DNA of 64,000 bases from assembly GCA_963778385.1 (NCBI GenBank), contig CAVZUA010000037.1, positions 18,342 through 82,341 on the forward strand, read 5' to 3'. This DNA is from DATARH01 sp963778385 (lineage in GTDB: Bacteria > Pseudomonadota > Alphaproteobacteria > ATCC43930 > CGMCC-115725). Below are positions 1 through 8,364 of this stretch, in pieces. How positions within the stretch are numbered: position 1 is the stretch's first letter; the number at the start of each line of letters is the position of its first letter. A program made the position numbers and the translations under genes. The notes beneath the pieces were generated by a model. It was given only the letters and a program-made list of their open reading frames with translations, made no database searches and had not been told where the DNA came from.

Positions 1-269
1 GCGAGCGCGATTTTGTTGCTCGACTACGCATTGTTCTTTTTGCGGGAACCTGGCGCAAGGCATGCCAGGTGCCGGTGATGCATTGAATCGAATTACGGTC
101 CTCCGGCGGAGCTGCCGCCAGAGCGTACCTCTACAGCGCCACCATCCAACAAGACATCCAACAGCGTTTTTCCGCTACGCCGGTTCGTTCAAAAGTAGCA
201 GTGAAAGCCGATAGGGAACGTTTTCGGTTTACGGCTTGTTCAGACAAATAAGTTACTGGAAGTATCCCT

Positions 270-824
270 TTGGCATCGCAAGAAATGCCCTATAGCTACC
301 GCGACGATCCGATCCTCGGCCCTGCGCTTGCCTATTGGCAGCGCATCCGCGATGGGCGGACCGTGCCGCTGAAGCGGGGCCTCGATCCCCTCGACATTCC
401 GCCGAAATTGCTGCCGCACCTGCAGATCATCGATGTCGTCGATGGTGGCAGACGTTTCCGCTACCGGCTGATCGGCACGTCCCTCGTGGAGACCTACGGT
501 AAGGACTACACCGGCACGTATGCCGACGAACTGGTGTCCGGCGGGCGGCTAGGCTTCATTCACTCGGTCTATCAAGCGGTCTGCACCATCCAGGCGCCGG
601 TCTTTTCGCATAATTGCTACCACACCATCCGCCGCACCGATCTCTTCGCGAACCGCATCTACATGCCGCTCAGCAAGCATGGGGCCGACGTCGACTACAT
701 CCTCGGCGCGCTAAGCTTTACCTTTGGGGGCAGCGTGCATGCGGGTGTCTGGGGTTCGGGCGAGCTTGAAGCCGCCGGTCAGTATGTTGAACATGTCGAG
801 GTTGACCCGACAATCGCTGCGTAG
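270..824 (+). CDS. PAS_5-type PAS domain protein
   Basis: A 184-residue soluble protein. The stretch DDPILGPALAYW near the N-terminus, the middle RYRLIGTSLVE and the later RIYMPLS are typical of the PAS_5 family, small single-PAS proteins common in Alphaproteobacteria that are usually of unknown ligand and partner. There is no output domain such as a kinase, cyclase or DNA-binding region, so it may be a stand-alone sensor or adaptor. The start is a TTG preceded by GGAAG; an ATG at 285 is the alternative and removes five residues. The downstream neighbour converges on it, so it appears to be transcribed alone. The family call is from memory of the pattern; the function is unknown. Confidence 0.7.
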   Translation: MASQEMPYSYRDDPILGPALAYWQRIRDGRTVPLKRGLDPLDIPPKLLPHLQIIDVVDGGRRFRYRLIGTSLVETYGKDYTGTYADELVSGGRLGFIHSVYQAVCTIQAPVFSHNCYHTIRRTDLFANRIYMPLSKHGADVDYILGALSFTFGGSVHAGVWGSGELEAAGQYVEHVEVDPTIAA

Positions 825-908
825 CCCACCGCAAAAACAGGATACGCGGCGCCATCGGTCGGCGACGTCTCCAGCGAAAAGCCCGGCGCCGGCCTGGCAC
901 GCTATTGC

Positions 909-1904
909 TCAGGCCGAGCTTGCCGCCGGGCTGATCGCGGCTACAGGCTGGTTGGCGGCGTAGCGCCGCGCAAGCGTCGCACAAGCCATCAGCTGCAGCT
1001 GATGGAAGATCATCAGCGGCAGGACCACCAGACCGACCGAAGCGTCCGCGAACAGCGCATTCGCCATGGGGATACCGGTGACGAGACTCTTTTTCGAGCC
1101 GCAGAACACGATGGCGATCTCGTCCGGCCGCGAGAGCCCGAGGCGGCGCGCTGCGAAACTGGTGATGGCCAGCATCGAAGCCAGCAATCCGGCATCGATC
1201 ACGGCCAAGGCGGCGAGGTTCGATGCCGGCAGACGCGACCACATCCCCGAAAGGGTGCCCGCGCTGAAAACGCCGTAGACCATCAGCAGCACCGACCCGC
1301 GATCCACCAGGCTCACGGCACGCTGGTGGCGCTGCATCCAATCGGCGATCCGGCTCTGCACCAACTGCCCGGCGAGGAAGGGCAGCAGCAAGTGGGTGGC
1401 GATCGAACTCACGCCGTTCACCACGGCCTCGCCATGGGCCTGGAGCAGCAGTCCGGTCAGAAGCGGCGTCAGCACGACACCGATAATGCTGGAGAGGGAC
1501 GCGCTGCACAGCGCGGCCGGCACATTGCCGCCGGCGATCGACGTAAACACCACCGACGCCTGCACGGCGGATGGCAAGGTGCAAAGAAAGATCAGCCCGA
1601 CATAAAGCGACGGGGCCAGAAGAACGCCGGACAGCGGCCGCAGCGCGAGCCCGAGAAGCGGAAACACGATAAACGTCGCCGAGAAGATGATCAGGTGGAG
1701 TCGCCAGTGAAGAACGCCGGCGAGCACTGCCGCGCGGGAGAGGCGCGCGCCCTGGAGAAAGAACAGCACGGCGATGGCAAGCTCGCTGCCGCTCGCGACC
1801 CAACGCGCGCCGACACCGCTGCACGGAAGCAACAGCGCGAGGATCACCACCGCGATGATGGCGAGCGTGAAATTGTCGCGGATGAGACGCGCGGACCTGT
1901 TCAT
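909..1904 (-). CDS. Bile acid:sodium symporter-like (SBF-like) membrane transporter
   Basis: A 331-residue integral membrane protein with about nine or ten hydrophobic segments spread over its whole length. The first runs through the leucine-rich stretch near residues 12-27, and FLQGARLSRAAV follows near residue 48, as in the YfeH/SBF-like family of sodium-coupled organic anion carriers. Its usual length is about 320-340, so it is complete. Substrate cannot be read from the sequence. It is divergent from the GMC oxidoreductase downstream of its promoter side (143 bp between starts) and converges on the PAS gene. Confidence 0.8.
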   Translation of the reverse strand: MNRSARLIRDNFTLAIIAVVILALLLPCSGVGARWVASGSELAIAVLFFLQGARLSRAAVLAGVLHWRLHLIIFSATFIVFPLLGLALRPLSGVLLAPSLYVGLIFLCTLPSAVQASVVFTSIAGGNVPAALCSASLSSIIGVVLTPLLTGLLLQAHGEAVVNGVSSIATHLLLPFLAGQLVQSRIADWMQRHQRAVSLVDRGSVLLMVYGVFSAGTLSGMWSRLPASNLAALAVIDAGLLASMLAITSFAARRLGLSRPDEIAIVFCGSKKSLVTGIPMANALFADASVGLVVLPLMIFHQLQLMACATLARRYAANQPVAAISPAASSA

Positions 1905-2047
1905 CGCTGTTTATCGCTTCTGGTCGGCGTTCCGGGCCGCAATATGATTAACTCACAATAGCGCAGGATACAGCCGGCGCCGACCGCGGCGCATTGCATC
2001 CTGAAAGCGGGTCGAGGCATGCTGTCGCCGAGCGACCGGAGGCCGGC

Positions 2048-3646
2048 ATGAACGACCCTGTGGACGTGTTGATCATCGGCGCCGGCGCCTCGGGAGCGGC
2101 GGTGGCGTGGAGCCTCGCGGAGACCAAGATGCACATCCTCTGCCTGGAGCAGGGTGGCTGGATGAACCCGGCGACCTATCCGAGCGCCGGGCGCGACTGG
2201 GAAGCACGCTTCTGGGGCGATTATTCGCCGAGCCCCAACATCCGCGGCCGGCCCGAGGACTACCCGATCAACGACGCCAACTCGCCGATCAAGATCGTCA
2301 ATTTCAACGGCGTCGGCGGCAGCACGATCTTCTATACGGCGCATTTCCCGCGCCTGCACCCGTCCGACTTCCGGGTCAGGAGCCTCGACGGCATCGCCGA
2401 TGACTGGCCGGTCGATTACGATACGCTGGCGCCGTTTTTTGCCGAGAACGACCGGATCATGGGCGTCTCAGGTCTCGCGGGCGATCCCGGCGTGCCGGAA
2501 CGTACCCCGCCGATGCCGCCGCTGGCGCTCGGCCGCTCCGGTGCGCTGCTCGGCAAGGCGATGAACCGGCTCGGCTGGCACTGGTGGCCGTCCGACACGA
2601 CGGTTGCGACGGTCGATTACGAAGGCCGCGCGCGGTGCATCAATCTCGGCCATTGCACCCCAGCCTGCGCGCAAGGCGCCAAGGCCAGCACCGACATCAC
2701 CTATTGGCCGCTCGCGCAACGCGCCGGCATCGAGCTGCGCACCCATTGCCGGGTGCGCGAGATCACCACCAACGAGCACGGCATGGCTGCGGGTGTCGTC
2801 TATTACGATGCGGACGGCAACGAGCAGTTCCAGGCCGCGCATGTCGTCGTGCTGGCCTGCAACGGCATCGGCACGCCGCGCCTCTTGCTCAACTCGGCCT
2901 CCGGCCGCTTCCCGAACGGGCTCGCCAATTCGAGCGGGCTCGTCGGCAAGAACCTGATGCTGCACCCCTATGCGCAGGTCTACGGCTATGTCGCCGAGCC
3001 GACCGACAGCAACCGCGCGCCGCCGACGTGTCTGTGGAGCAAGGAATTTTACGAGACCGACGCATCGCGCGGCTTTACGCGCGGCTACACGATCCAATTC
3101 GGCCGCGGCGCCGGGCCGGTCATGGAGGCCGTGACCAGCGAGGCCAAGGGCATCCTGCCGTGGGGCGCGCAACATCATGCGGTGTTCCGCCGGCTCAACG
3201 GCCACCGGCTCAATATGTCGGCGATCTGTGAGGATCTGCCGGAGGAGCACAACCGCGTAACGCTCGACCCTGAGCTGAAGGATGCTCACGGCATCCCGGC
3301 GCCGCGGATCGACTACACGATCGGCGAGAACACGGCGCAGATGATGGCGCACGGCATCGCCCGCGCGAAAGACATCCTGGGCGCGATGGAGGCGACCGAT
3401 ATCTGCGTCAACAGCCCGATCCTCTACGGCGGCTGGCATCTCTTGGGGACGGCGCGCATGGGGACCGACCCCGAGCGCTCGGTGGTCAGCGAGTGGGGCC
3501 GGGCGCACGACGTGAAGAACCTGTTCATCGTCGACGGCAGCCTGTTCGTCACCTCCGGCGGGGTGAACCCGACCTCGACGATCCAGGCGCTGGCGCTCTA
3601 CGTCGCCGATCAGATGAAACAGCGCCTCGCCAACCTGTTCGATTGA
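2048..3646 (+). CDS. GMC-family FAD-dependent oxidoreductase
   Basis: A 532-residue flavoprotein. An N-terminal Rossmann motif GAGASG (about residues 11-16) binds the ADP part of FAD. The C-terminus has GGWHLLGTARMG, which carries the family catalytic His, and GGVNPTSTI, which carries the second catalytic Asn. These mark the glucose-methanol-choline oxidoreductases, which oxidise alcohols or sugars. The frame is open from 1994, but the ATG at 2048 places the Rossmann strand immediately at the N-terminus, as in the family. The next gene starts 8 bases after its stop and is probably its small subunit, as in gluconate/sorbitol dehydrogenase-type complexes. The exact substrate is not evident. Confidence 0.88.
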   Translation: MNDPVDVLIIGAGASGAAVAWSLAETKMHILCLEQGGWMNPATYPSAGRDWEARFWGDYSPSPNIRGRPEDYPINDANSPIKIVNFNGVGGSTIFYTAHFPRLHPSDFRVRSLDGIADDWPVDYDTLAPFFAENDRIMGVSGLAGDPGVPERTPPMPPLALGRSGALLGKAMNRLGWHWWPSDTTVATVDYEGRARCINLGHCTPACAQGAKASTDITYWPLAQRAGIELRTHCRVREITTNEHGMAAGVVYYDADGNEQFQAAHVVVLACNGIGTPRLLLNSASGRFPNGLANSSGLVGKNLMLHPYAQVYGYVAEPTDSNRAPPTCLWSKEFYETDASRGFTRGYTIQFGRGAGPVMEAVTSEAKGILPWGAQHHAVFRRLNGHRLNMSAICEDLPEEHNRVTLDPELKDAHGIPAPRIDYTIGENTAQMMAHGIARAKDILGAMEATDICVNSPILYGGWHLLGTARMGTDPERSVVSEWGRAHDVKNLFIVDGSLFVTSGGVNPTSTIQALALYVADQMKQRLANLFD

Positions 3647-3654
3647 GGCATGCC

Positions 3655-4101
3655 ATGACCGCAGACAGCTCCCTCACCCCCAGCCAGATCGACGATCTGC
3701 GCGCGATCGCCGGCATGATCATCCCGGCGAACGAGGAATTCGACGTGCCAGGCGCCGACGACCCGACAATCCAGGCCGATATCCTCGCGACGCTCGGCCG
3801 TGACGAGGCGCCGATGCGCGCGGCGCTCGACCTGCTGGCCGGCCTGGCCGGCATGCCACTCGACAGCCTCGACTCGGCGCGACGCGAAGCGGTGGCGCAG
3901 GACCTGCGCGCGACGGGTGGCGAGGCGGTGGCGACGCTGACCCGTGTCGTGCTGCAGTGCTACTACCGCGACGATCGCGTCGTCCGTTCGCTCGGCCTGG
4001 AGCCGCGCCCGCCCTACCCGCGCGGCCATGAGTTGGAGCAGGGCGACTGGTCGCTGCTCGATCCGGTCCGCGCCCGCCCGCCCTTCTGGCGCCGGGCCTA
4101 G
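3655..4101 (+). CDS. Small partner of the GMC oxidoreductase (gluconate 2-dehydrogenase subunit 3-like)
   Basis: A 148-residue protein beginning 8 bases after the GMC stop and almost certainly co-transcribed. It has LTPSQIDDLRAIAGMIIPAN near the N-terminus, matching small helper subunits of GMC dehydrogenases (gluconate 2-dehydrogenase subunit 3 type), and a conserved-looking C-terminus with PPYPRGHELEQGDWSLL. No Tat or Sec signal is obvious here, whereas many relatives carry one. The role inferred from position is assembly, export or electron transfer for the flavoprotein. Confidence 0.65.
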   Translation: MTADSSLTPSQIDDLRAIAGMIIPANEEFDVPGADDPTIQADILATLGRDEAPMRAALDLLAGLAGMPLDSLDSARREAVAQDLRATGGEAVATLTRVVLQCYYRDDRVVRSLGLEPRPPYPRGHELEQGDWSLLDPVRARPPFWRRA

Positions 4102-4167
4102 CGCTAACTGCCGGCGCGATACCACCCGACGCGGAGACTTCAGCACAAAAAAATCAATCACTTCCCA

Positions 4168-4268
4168 TCGTCATGGCCGGGCTTGACCCGGCCATCCAGC
4201 GGACAATGACAATCGTATGGATGGTCGAGCGGTCGATTGGATGCCCGGATCAAGTCCGGGCATGACGA
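4168..4268. repeat. Palindromic intergenic repeat, family 1 copy A
   Basis: A ~100-bp unit. Its ends are two hairpins, ATGGCCGGGCTTGACCCGGC on the left and GCCCGGATCAAGTCCGGGC on the right, bounded by TCGTCATG and CATGACGA, so the whole is an imperfect palindrome. The same ends occur at 15809, 17557 and, as a fragment, at 22774. The central ~40 bp differs from the other copies. It lies between convergent genes, where such REP/BIME-like units are common. Confidence 0.85.
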
Positions 4269-4284
4269 GGTAAAGGAAGATGGG

Positions 4285-4893
4285 CTACCCGCGCAGCATC
4301 GCGGCGATCTGGTCGAGGGTGCGGATGCGGGCGTACATCTTCATCGCCTTGTCGAGACTGTAGAGGTGGGCCGCCTGGTCGCTGCCCCAGCAGCATTCGC
4401 GCACCACGACCGAGGCGATATCGCGGTTGAAAGCCTCTCGCACGCTGGTTTCGACGCCGCGGTTGGTCGCGCCGCCGCCAATGATGATCGTGTCGCGCCG
4501 CAGCATGTGCAGCAATTCGGCGACGCCGGTGCCCCAGAAAGCGCTCGGCCGGCGTTTGAGGAAAACATAGTCCTCCGGCCGCGGGGCGATCTCGTCGGGA
4601 AAGCCAGCCTCCGGCGTACCCTCGACGCCGTTGGTGAGCGGCGGCACGCCGGTCTCCGCCGAGAGGTCGGTCGGCAGCATCACGACATCGGCGCCGTCGG
4701 CGCGGCTGACCGGCGTGGTGTAGATCACCGGCAGCCCCGCCTCCCGTGCCGCCGCAATCATCGTCACCCAGGCCTCGAGCACCGGGCGCATCGCCACGCG
4801 GCGCGCCGGGTCGGAGGGTGTCAGCGCCCGCCGGCACACGTCATAAGCGATCAGCGCCGTGCGGCTGGGGTCGAGGCGTTCGGGTTCAGGCAT
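4285..4893 (-). CDS. Isochorismatase-family cysteine hydrolase
   Basis: A 202-residue hydrolase. RTALIAYDVCRRAL near the N-terminus supplies the family Asp strand, and IIGGGATNRGVETSVREAF contains the cis-peptide and nucleophile region, but the usual catalytic Cys of GxxTxxCV is replaced by GGATNRGVE. That may mean loss or relocation of the nucleophile. Relatives hydrolyse isochorismate, N-carbamoyl compounds, nicotinamide or biuret. The start at 4893 is preceded by AAGGAGG. It lies downstream of the monooxygenase on the same strand, separated by a 116-bp palindromic repeat. Confidence 0.75.
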   Translation of the reverse strand: MPEPERLDPSRTALIAYDVCRRALTPSDPARRVAMRPVLEAWVTMIAAAREAGLPVIYTTPVSRADGADVVMLPTDLSAETGVPPLTNGVEGTPEAGFPDEIAPRPEDYVFLKRRPSAFWGTGVAELLHMLRRDTIIIGGGATNRGVETSVREAFNRDIASVVVRECCWGSDQAAHLYSLDKAMKMYARIRTLDQIAAMLRG

Positions 4894-4926
4894 CGCGGCC
4901 TCCTTGTGGGAAGTAATGGCGGGTTG

Positions 4927-5042
4927 GGTGCGTCCTTCGAGACGCGCCTGGCGGCGCTCCTCAGGATGACGGTTTTCCTTTTGTCGCACATCCTTCCGTC
5001 ATCCTGAGGAACCCGCGCAGCGGGTGTCTCGAAGGACGCACC
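4927..5042. repeat. Palindromic intergenic repeat, family 3
   Basis: A 116-bp unit with perfect 17-bp inverted ends, GGTGCGTCCTTCGAGAC and GTCTCGAAGGACGCACC. The inner arms TCCTCAGGATGACGG and CCGTCATCCTGAGGA are also complementary, so the whole folds back on itself. It is a different sequence family from the repeats at 4168 and 10434. It lies between two same-strand genes, where it could form a transcriptional hairpin in the RNA. Confidence 0.85.
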
Positions 5043-5046
5043 TTCC

Positions 5047-6690
5047 TCAGCGGAACGCGAATTCCTGGTAGCCGCCGGCGGCGACCTCGTCGCATTTGCG
5101 CCGGTAGTGCACACCGTTACCGTTATAGCCGAGCACGCGGCGGACAGTGCGGCCCTCGACGTTGCGGTTCACCCCGGTCTGCCAGGAGTCGATCTTGCTG
5201 GAGAGCAACGGCTCGGACGCCTTGATGACTGTGCGGGTCCACTCCGCGACCTGCTCGGGTCGGGTCTCCACCCGCGCATGGCCGTTGGCGCGCATGAACT
5301 CCAAGAGCCCGGCGAGACACTCAACGCCATGCTCGACCGCGCGCGGGATGTTGCCGCGGGCGGTATGCGGACCCAGCACCATCAGCAGGTTCGGGAAGCT
5401 CTCGGGCATCCAGCCGAGATAGGTGCGGGGCTGGCCATTGTCCCACACGTCGCGCAACTTCACCCCGCCGGGGCCGCGAATGTCGACGCGGTCGAATGCG
5501 CCGGTCACGCCGTCGAAGCCGGTGGCGTAGACCAGGATGTCGAAATCGTACTCCCGGTCGCTGGTCTTCACCCCGTTCTCGGTGATGCGCTCGATCGGCG
5601 TCTCGTTGAGGTCGACCAGCCGCACGTTGTCGCGGTTGTAGGCCTCGAAATAGCCGCTCTCCAGCGGCACGCGTCGGGTGCCGAAACCATGATCCCTGGG
5701 GATCAGCTTGTCAGCGACCTTGGGGTCCTTGACCCGTTGGCGGATTTTCTTGGCGATGAATTCGGTGACCGCGGCATTGGCCTTCTCGTCGAGCAGGATG
5801 TCGCGGAAATTGCCCATCCAGATGCCGAAACCTGGCTCGCCGTAGAGCTTCTCCCAGAACGCCTCGCGTTCCTCGAGCGGCACGTCGAGCGTTTTGCGCG
5901 GGTCGGCGCTGTGGATGAACCAGCTCGGGGTCTCGCGACAGCGGGCGTAGATTTCGTCGTAGCGGGTCTTGATCGCCGCCATTTCCTCCTTGCCGATCTT
6001 GGCATTGTGCAGCGGCGCCGCCCAGTTCGGCCGGCGCTGAAACACCGTGAGTTGCGCGGCCTGCTTGGCGATCTCCGGGATGGCCTGGATCGCGGTGGCG
6101 CCGGTGCCGATGACGCCGACGCGCCTGCCGGTGAAGTCGACCGGCGTCTTCGGCCAGCGCGCCGGATGATACGCCGGGCCGCGGAAGCTGTCGCGGCCCG
6201 GGATGTTCGGCAACGTATGCGCCGACAGGATGCCGACCGCGGTGAAGAGGAACTGCGCCCGCGCCTGCTTGCCGCCGTCGAGCGTCACGGTCCACTCATT
6301 CGTCGCGTCGTCCCAATGCGCCGCGGCGACCGTGCTGGAGAATTCGATGTCGCGGCGCAGATCGAACTTGTTGGCGACGAGGTTGAGGTATTCGAGCGTG
6401 TCAGGCTGCGGCGAGAAATGCTCTTTCCAGTCCCATTCCTGCAGCAGTTCCTTCGAGAAGGAATAGCCGTAGGTCCAGCTTTCGGAGTCGAAGCGGGCGC
6501 CGGGATAGCGGTTCCAATACCAGGTGCCGCCGACATCGCTGCCGGCCTCGAACACCCGGGTCGCCATGCCGAGCTGGCGCAGCCGGTGCAGCAGGTACAT
6601 GCCCGAAATCCCGGCGCCGATGATGATCGCGTCGTATTCCGCGCCCTGCTGACGAACCGGCCGCTCCACCGCCATCAATGTGTCCGGCAT
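5047..6690 (-). CDS. Flavin-binding Baeyer-Villiger-type monooxygenase
   Basis: A 547-residue NADPH/FAD enzyme. Near the N-terminus IIGAGISGMYL binds FAD. The Baeyer-Villiger fingerprint FRGPAYHPARWPK (FxGxxxHxxxWP) follows, then the second dinucleotide fold GVIGTGATAIQ for NADPH. Length and motif order match cyclohexanone/phenylacetone monooxygenases, which convert ketones to esters or lactones. The frame is open upstream to 6888, but the ATG at 6690 is preceded by GGAAGGAG and begins just before the FAD motif. It is divergent from the MFS carrier gene, with 239 bp between starts. Confidence 0.9.
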   Translation of the reverse strand: MPDTLMAVERPVRQQGAEYDAIIIGAGISGMYLLHRLRQLGMATRVFEAGSDVGGTWYWNRYPGARFDSESWTYGYSFSKELLQEWDWKEHFSPQPDTLEYLNLVANKFDLRRDIEFSSTVAAAHWDDATNEWTVTLDGGKQARAQFLFTAVGILSAHTLPNIPGRDSFRGPAYHPARWPKTPVDFTGRRVGVIGTGATAIQAIPEIAKQAAQLTVFQRRPNWAAPLHNAKIGKEEMAAIKTRYDEIYARCRETPSWFIHSADPRKTLDVPLEEREAFWEKLYGEPGFGIWMGNFRDILLDEKANAAVTEFIAKKIRQRVKDPKVADKLIPRDHGFGTRRVPLESGYFEAYNRDNVRLVDLNETPIERITENGVKTSDREYDFDILVYATGFDGVTGAFDRVDIRGPGGVKLRDVWDNGQPRTYLGWMPESFPNLLMVLGPHTARGNIPRAVEHGVECLAGLLEFMRANGHARVETRPEQVAEWTRTVIKASEPLLSSKIDSWQTGVNRNVEGRTVRRVLGYNGNGVHYRRKCDEVAAGGYQEFAFR

Positions 6691-6929
6691 GATGTTCTCC
6701 TTCCGCCCCGTCACAACTCGACACGCGCATCGTAGAACCGATCGACGCTTTTGTGACCTTGGGCCGGGAGAACGCAGCTTTGCGCCTTCTGCGGGGTGAG
6801 AAGTGGCGCCCGATCCAGGTGCTTGCCTTGTGCGGCTGTCGGGTCTGTGCTTCGCGATGGGCATGCATCGGCGGCCGCGGCCGGGCATTAAGGTCCTCTT
6901 GCCGCAAGGACGAGAGGAACCGCAGCACC

Positions 6930-8291
6930 ATGGCCGAGACGAAGCCGCTGTCGCCGGAAATCATTGGGCGCGCGATCGACAATATGCCGCTGACCGGCGC
7001 GCTGAAATTTATCATCGCCGTCGCGGCGGCCGGGTTTCTCTTCAATTCGTTCGACATCACCATCGTCGCCTACGCGCTGCCCAAGATCCGGCAGGAATTC
7101 AACCTCTCGCCGCAACAGGTCGGACTTACCGGCTCGGCAGCGCTGGCCGGTATGGGGATCGGCTCGTGGTGCTGGGGCTGGGTCGCCGACAAATGGGGAC
7201 GCCGCGTCGTCTTCGCGGCGACGGTGCTGACCTTCTCGGCATTTACCGGCATCGCCGGGCTTGCGGGATCGCTGGGGGTGCTGGTCGGGGCGCGCTTTCT
7301 GACTGGGCTTGGGCTCGGCGGCATGGTGCCGATCGACCAAGCGCTGGTGACCGAGTACGCGCCGGCGCGCATCCGCGGCCGCGTCGCGGCGATGCTGCCG
7401 ATGAGCTGGCCGATGGGGTATTTCACCGCTGCCGGCTGCGCCCTGCTGCTGGTGCCGAATGTCGGCTGGCGCTGGCTGTTCGCGATCGGCGTGTTGCCGG
7501 CGCTCCTCGCCTTCATCATCCGCCGCAAGGTGCCGGAGTCGCCGCGCTGGCTGGCGGCGCAGGGCCGCCACGAGGAGGCGCGCGCCTCGCTCGGCTATGT
7601 CGGCGTCACCGACGCGAACCTCGAACAAGCCCGCCGCGAGGTCGAGGCCATGCCGGTGCAGCCGAAGGTGCCCGAGGCGACGTTTCGCGACCTGTTCACC
7701 GCCGGCTACGCGCGCCGGGTGACGCATACCTGGCTGCTGTGGTTCTGCTCGAATTTCGCGGCGACCGGATTCTCGGTCTGGCTGCCGACAATCTACTCGA
7801 CCTATTATCACATCGAGCTGACGCGGACCCTGTTCTACACCTTCATCGTCGCCGGAACGCAGGTCGTGGCGCGGCTCTGCGCCGTCAGCCTCATCGACGT
7901 GCTCGGCCGCAAGACGATGATCGTGTTGGGCTTCGGCATCGCCGCCTGCGCCGCACTTGCGTTCACCCAGGCGACGACTGAGACGAGCCTGCTTCTCACC
8001 GCGATGACCTATGCGTTCTTTCAGGATACGGGGTCGCTGGCGATGACGGTCTATACGCCGGAGGTCTACCCGGTGCGCATCCGCGGCAAGGGCGCGGCGC
8101 TGGCGATGGGTTGGGGCCGGTTCGGCGGCATGACCTCGCCGCTGATCGCCGGCGTGCTGATCGGCGCCGGCAATCTGACGCTGGTGTGGTGCGTCATCGC
8201 CGGCGCGATGGCGCTGGCGAGCGGGCTGACGCTGGTCCTGGCCTACGAGACGCGCGGCAACCTAGAGCTGGTATCGCGCGGCGCCACATGA
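6930..8291 (+). CDS. MFS transporter, AAHS/sugar-porter-like
   Basis: A 453-residue carrier with about 12 membrane segments. The loop motif WGWVADKWGRRVVF between helices 2 and 3 is the MFS signature, and a second-half counterpart LIDVLGRKTMIV is present. Relatives take up aromatic acids or other organic anions. The ATG at 6930 is preceded by GAGGA; the longer open frame begins at 6753 but encodes an arginine- and cysteine-rich, non-family N-terminus. It is followed after 73 bp by the FMN monooxygenase, probably in one operon, which suggests it imports that enzyme's substrate. Confidence 0.88.
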   Translation: MAETKPLSPEIIGRAIDNMPLTGALKFIIAVAAAGFLFNSFDITIVAYALPKIRQEFNLSPQQVGLTGSAALAGMGIGSWCWGWVADKWGRRVVFAATVLTFSAFTGIAGLAGSLGVLVGARFLTGLGLGGMVPIDQALVTEYAPARIRGRVAAMLPMSWPMGYFTAAGCALLLVPNVGWRWLFAIGVLPALLAFIIRRKVPESPRWLAAQGRHEEARASLGYVGVTDANLEQARREVEAMPVQPKVPEATFRDLFTAGYARRVTHTWLLWFCSNFAATGFSVWLPTIYSTYYHIELTRTLFYTFIVAGTQVVARLCAVSLIDVLGRKTMIVLGFGIAACAALAFTQATTETSLLLTAMTYAFFQDTGSLAMTVYTPEVYPVRIRGKGAALAMGWGRFGGMTSPLIAGVLIGAGNLTLVWCVIAGAMALASGLTLVLAYETRGNLELVSRGAT

Positions 8292-8364
8292 TCCAGGTGC
8301 CCGGGATACGCCCGGCTGATAAGAAAGCGCCACGGCGACGGTCGCCGTAACGGAGGGTGCCGCC

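Noticed and set aside
1002..1961. 319-codon open frame on the plus strand opposite the symporter gene
   Set aside because: It is antisense to a clear 331-residue membrane protein and encodes a Gln/His/Arg-rich, motif-free product, typical of a shadow frame in GC-rich DNA.
5107..6735. 542-codon open frame on the plus strand opposite the monooxygenase
   Set aside because: It mirrors codon bias of the Baeyer-Villiger-type gene, has no domain and no ribosome site.
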